A DNA stretch of 18,781 bases from Verrucomicrobiota bacterium (lineage in GTDB: Bacteria; Verrucomicrobiota; Verrucomicrobiia; Opitutales; Opitutaceae): contig JAEWNN010000181.1 of the NCBI GenBank assembly GCA_023457035.1, positions 1-18,781 on the forward strand, written 5' to 3'. Numbering within the stretch: the stretch's first letter is position 1; every line of letters begins with the position of its first letter. The position numbers and the translations under genes are program-made. The notes under the pieces were generated by a model, which ran no database searches, was not told the origin of the DNA, and saw only the letters and a program-made list of their open reading frames with translations. Positions 16,637 through 18,781 of the stretch are shown one piece after another.

Positions 16637-16900
16637 TCAATGTCCGCAACCGCAGGCGCCGCCGCAGCAGCCGCCGCTGTGCGTGTGACCGGTGGGCTTG
16701 GCCGCCGCCGGCGCGCTCTCGCTGCTGCGGCCGGTGTTGGCGCCGATCAGGCCGTACCCGCCGCTGATGATCCGGCGCACGGGCACGCCCGTCTCCGGGT
16801 GCTGGGTGAGGGCGTTGTCGCGCATGCTCTGCTGGATCTCAAACTGCACCACGGCGTCGCCGGGCTTCTGCGGGATGGTCTCGTACACGTAGGTGGCCAT
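16637..16900 (-). CDS. FmdB-like small protein without the zinc-ribbon cysteines
   Basis: An 87-residue protein. MATYVYE at the start and QSMRDNALTQHPETGVPVRRIISGGYGLIG in halves (QSMRDNALTQHPETG, VRRIISGGYG) match the FmdB/CxxC zinc-ribbon family, but the expected CxxC pairs in the N-terminal ribbon are absent: the first is replaced by YETIPQKPGDAV and the second by HPETG. Instead the C-terminus carries SGGCCGGACGCGH with Cys78, 79, 83 and 85 plus His72, 74 and 87, a possible separate metal site. Similar Cys-less variants exist, I believe, in other Planctomycetes-Verrucomicrobia bacteria. Function is unknown. The leader is CGCGCCCTTTCGATC. It may follow gluQ in a transcript, but a strong palindrome lies between. 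Confidence 0.8.
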   Translation of the reverse strand: MATYVYETIPQKPGDAVVQFEIQQSMRDNALTQHPETGVPVRRIISGGYGLIGANTGRSSESAPAAAKPTGHTHSGGCCGGACGCGH

Positions 16901-17100
16901 GATCGAAAGGGCGCGAAATTGCAGGCCGCGCCGGAAGCGTCAAGCCGCCGGCCGGGCTGCGGTGTTCGCCCTCAATCCGCACGGCAGAACGCCGAGCCGC
17001 GGCGCACCCGGAGGGTTCGCCCTGCTGCCCACGGACAACTTCACCATTCACGCATCCACACCGGAGCATCGTGATGATCGGGGGGGGGCCAGCCGGCTCC

Positions 17101-17142
17101 CGCGACCGTTTACCCTCACGGTCGTGAAGGTAAACGGTCGCG
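17101..17142. terminator. Long palindrome downstream of gluQ
   Basis: CGCGACCGTTTACC (17101-17114) and GGTAAACGGTCGCG (17129-17142) are perfectly complementary over 14 bp, and the interior TCACG/CGTGA continues the palindrome after one mismatch. It begins 7 bp beyond the gluQ stop codon. On the minus strand no T run follows, only GGAGCCGGCTGGCC and then a C9 tract (plus-strand G9 at 17080-17088). A terminator or processing hairpin is likely; a dispersed repeat is possible. Confidence 0.55.
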
Positions 17143-17148
17143 GAGAAG

Positions 17149-18039
17149 TCAGGCCCACGCGAGGCGGAGCTCGGAGGGGGTGCGGCCGGCGGCGCGGAGG
17201 GCGCGCAGGCTGAGCGAGTCGTGGCGTTTCGCGAGCCGCTGGCCGGCAGAGTCGAGCAGGAGCGGGCAGTGGTGGTAGGCCGGGGCGGCGCAGCCGAGCG
17301 CCTCGAGGAGCAGGAGCTGGCGGAACGTCGAGACGAGCAGGTCCGCACCGCGCACGACCTCGGTGATGCCCATCGCGGCATCGTCGACCACGACCGCCAA
17401 CTGGTAACTGGGCAGGTCCTCGCGGCGCCAGACGACGAAGTCGCCGAAGGTCTCGCCGGCGACGGCCGACTGCGGCCCGAGCGCGGTGTCGAGAAACTGG
17501 AGGCGGCGGCCGTCGGGCACGCGGAAGCGCCAGCTGTGGCCGGCGCGCGGCCAGGCGGCCCGGCGGTTCTGCTCGGCGGCGTCGAGCCGCTCGGGACGGC
17601 AGCGGCCGGAATAGAGCGGTTCGTCGCCGCCGCCGACACCGGACTCATGCGGAGCACCGGCGGACTCGGCGATATCGCGACGCGAGCAGGTGCACGGGTA
17701 GACGAGGCCGGCGGCGCGCAGCCGGTCGAAGGCGGAACGGTAGAGGTCGAGGCGGGCGCTCTGGTCGTAGGGGGCGTGGGGGCCGCCGCAGTCGGGTCCC
17801 TCCTGCCAGGTGAAGCCGAACCAGCGGAGATCCTCGAGCATGGCGGCGACGAACTCCGGCCGGCAGCGTGCGCGGTCGAGGTCCTCGTTGCGCAGGAGCA
17901 GCGTGCCGCCGGCGGCACGGGCGCGCTCCTGGGCGGTCCAGAAGGTGCGGGCGTGCCCGAGATGCAGATACCCGGTGGGCGAGGGGGCGAGCCGGCCGCG
18001 GTAGACGGGCGGTGGCGGTGGGGCCGACGGGGGGCTCAT
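17149..18039 (-). CDS. gluQ: Glutamyl-Q tRNA(Asp) synthetase
   Basis: Paralogue of GluRS lacking the anticodon domain; it activates glutamate and attaches it to queuosine-34 of tRNA(Asp). The 296-residue length is typical. The class I signatures are HLGH (26-29, HIGH) and LAKRHDS near residue 262 (KMSKS-like). The zinc site of the family is intact: Cys116, Cys118, Tyr143 and Cys147 in PCTCSRRD and LYSGRCRP. GRLAPSPTGYLHLGHA is the family start motif, after an N-terminal Pro-rich tail. RNEDLD replaces the usual RIEDLD/RMEDLD. The start codon overlaps the stop of the upstream secreted-protein gene by four bases (ATGA), suggesting coupled translation. Also known as yadB. Confidence 0.92.
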   Translation of the reverse strand: MSPPSAPPPPPVYRGRLAPSPTGYLHLGHARTFWTAQERARAAGGTLLLRNEDLDRARCRPEFVAAMLEDLRWFGFTWQEGPDCGGPHAPYDQSARLDLYRSAFDRLRAAGLVYPCTCSRRDIAESAGAPHESGVGGGDEPLYSGRCRPERLDAAEQNRRAAWPRAGHSWRFRVPDGRRLQFLDTALGPQSAVAGETFGDFVVWRREDLPSYQLAVVVDDAAMGITEVVRGADLLVSTFRQLLLLEALGCAAPAYHHCPLLLDSAGQRLAKRHDSLSLRALRAAGRTPSELRLAWA

Positions 18040-18434
18040 TTCGCGAGCGTGCCGCAGTGCGGCATGCTTCTGCCCCAGTACGGATTGGAAAGATCCTCGG
18101 TGGTCTGCACCCAGTCGGCTCCGCCGGGAAACATCGAGCAATGGGCGACGAAATATCCGGACTGTCCGCGCGCGAGGGCGACGGCCTCGGCGCTGAGCCG
18201 CTTGAACGCCTTGCGGGCGCTGGTGAGGTCGGTGGCGGTGGCGACGGGCCGGGCGGATGGCTGGGCGGCGGCCGCGGCCCGGGCGGCCGGCAGGTCGTCG
18301 GCGGCAAGGGCGGCGCGGATGCGCTCGTAGTCGGCGAGGAAGGCGCGCGCCTCGGCGCCGAGGGGCGCGGGCTCGCCGGCGGCGATGAGGCTGCCGAGGA
18401 GGAGGGAAACGAGGAGGAGGCAGAGCGGTTTCAT
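18036..18434 (-). CDS. Secreted DUF3347-type protein
   Basis: A 132-residue exported protein. Residues 1-20 form a signal peptide (MKPLCLLLVSLLLGSLIAAG), probably cut after AAG or nearby. The mature part has a helical region with DLPAARAAAAAQ and SARKAFKRLSAEAVALA, then HCSMFPGGADWVQ and NPYWGRSMPHCG. These correspond to the DUF3347 pattern (YCPMA..GADW...NPYFG..M..CG) found alone or fused to CusB-like metal-efflux adaptors. His98, Cys99, Met101, Met124, His126 and Cys127 could bind copper, which is inference. No lipobox Cys follows the signal. I start at 18434 because the longer frame before it lacks a signal and homology. It overlaps gluQ by ATGA. Confidence 0.78.
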   Translation of the reverse strand: MKPLCLLLVSLLLGSLIAAGEPAPLGAEARAFLADYERIRAALAADDLPAARAAAAAQPSARPVATATDLTSARKAFKRLSAEAVALARGQSGYFVAHCSMFPGGADWVQTTEDLSNPYWGRSMPHCGTLAK

Positions 18435-18614
18435 CGGCGGAGAGGGCGAGGGTGGGCAGCGCGGACGCGTTGGCAAACCGGAGCTTGGCGGCCCCGGTTT
18501 TGGATTCAAGTTGGGTGCAAAGGTGTCGTTTAGATTGACCGACGGGAGCGTTTGGGCCCATGACGGAGCTTCCGCCGGCAGGACTATCCTCACGGGCGAT
18601 CTCACCAACACATC
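18435..18614. other. Divergent intergenic region, probable promoters
   Basis: The 180 bp between the minus-strand DUF3347-type gene and the plus-strand XRE-like gene must carry promoters for both. It has a locally AT-richer stretch (TTGGATTCAAGTTGGGTGCA then GTCGTTTAGATTGACCG) near 18500-18541. I cannot place a -35/-10 pair with good spacing. No hairpin or gene is seen. Confidence 0.35.
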
Positions 18615-18781
18615 ATGGAAGACTGGCTGTTCTCAGCATTGGCCGAAAAGCGCAAGGCTCGCGCGTTGACGGAAACCGCCCGGCAAGTGGGCATCGAGCC
18701 GACGCGGCTGAGCCGCATCGCCAACCAATATGTGGAGCCCACGGCGAAGGAAATCGAGGTGCTCACCGCGTTCCTGAAACC
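18615..18781 (+). CDS. XRE-like helix-turn-helix protein, N-terminal part (cut by window edge)
   Basis: Fifty-five codons of an ORF that runs out of the window. MEDWLFSALAEKRKARALTE then TARQVGIEPTRLSRIANQYV and PTAKEIEVLTAFLK fit a Cro/C1-type HTH: helix 2 about residues 19-26, helix 3 about 29-37 with SRIAN in the recognition helix. A DNA-binding regulator is likely, but the remainder is unseen, so it may be a larger protein. ATG follows TCACCAACACATC and has no Shine-Dalgarno; the C-terminal end is absent because the window stops. It is transcribed divergently from the DUF3347-type gene. Confidence 0.7.
   Translation, partial: MEDWLFSALAEKRKARALTETARQVGIEPTRLSRIANQYVEPTAKEIEVLTAFLK

Noticed and set aside
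18435..18611. A longer start for the DUF3347-type protein
   Set aside because: The extension is Pro-rich, would bury the signal peptide inside the protein and covers the divergent promoter region.

Overview
This window reads as chromosomal DNA of a high-GC Gram-negative bacterium, most likely Verrucomicrobiota of the Opitutaceae type. That is an inference from overall protein character, GC-rich codon use, start codons without Shine-Dalgarno motifs, and dispersed GTAG hairpins and CACAGAG-type purine-rich repeats between genes. No rRNA, tRNA, CRISPR array, transposase or phage gene was seen.

Left part (1-5846, minus strand): a chaperone block read in the order htpG, grpE, a zinc-finger-less J protein (CbpA-like) and clpB (cut by the window edge). 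The gaps htpG-grpE and J protein-clpB are filled with a purine-rich repeat family, partly in 129-bp tandem. The 780-bp gap upstream of htpG holds two strong 39-40 bp palindromes and a decayed third. Middle (5847-13188): a small two-TM protein with a HAMP-like tail; a Cys-cluster protein of unknown function divergent from the ribosome-assembly GTPase gene der; then, on the plus strand, a CrtI/RetSat-like FAD oxidoreductase, a DEAD-box-family RNA helicase, a small DUF6172-like protein and an SDR oxidoreductase.

Right part (13189-18781): cimA (citramalate synthase, first step of the threonine-independent isoleucine pathway). Its upstream region carries what looks like a complete transcription attenuator: a 27-codon leader ORF with six Ile codons within nine, an anti-antiterminator, an antiterminator, and a perfect intrinsic terminator 24 nt before the cimA start. 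This is the most interesting feature here. It is followed by a convergent membrane protein, a MazG-like pyrophosphohydrolase, an FmdB-like small protein that has lost its zinc-ribbon cysteines, gluQ overlapping a secreted DUF3347-type protein by ATGA, and the start of an XRE-like regulator.

Six intergenic sites carry pairs of inverted hairpins. Each hairpin is GTAG (or GCAG) followed by an 8-9 bp stem and a 3-5 nt loop. Stem sequences differ while pairing is kept, as in REP/BIME elements. The attenuator and these hairpins are independent features, although one hairpin pair lies just upstream of the cimA leader.
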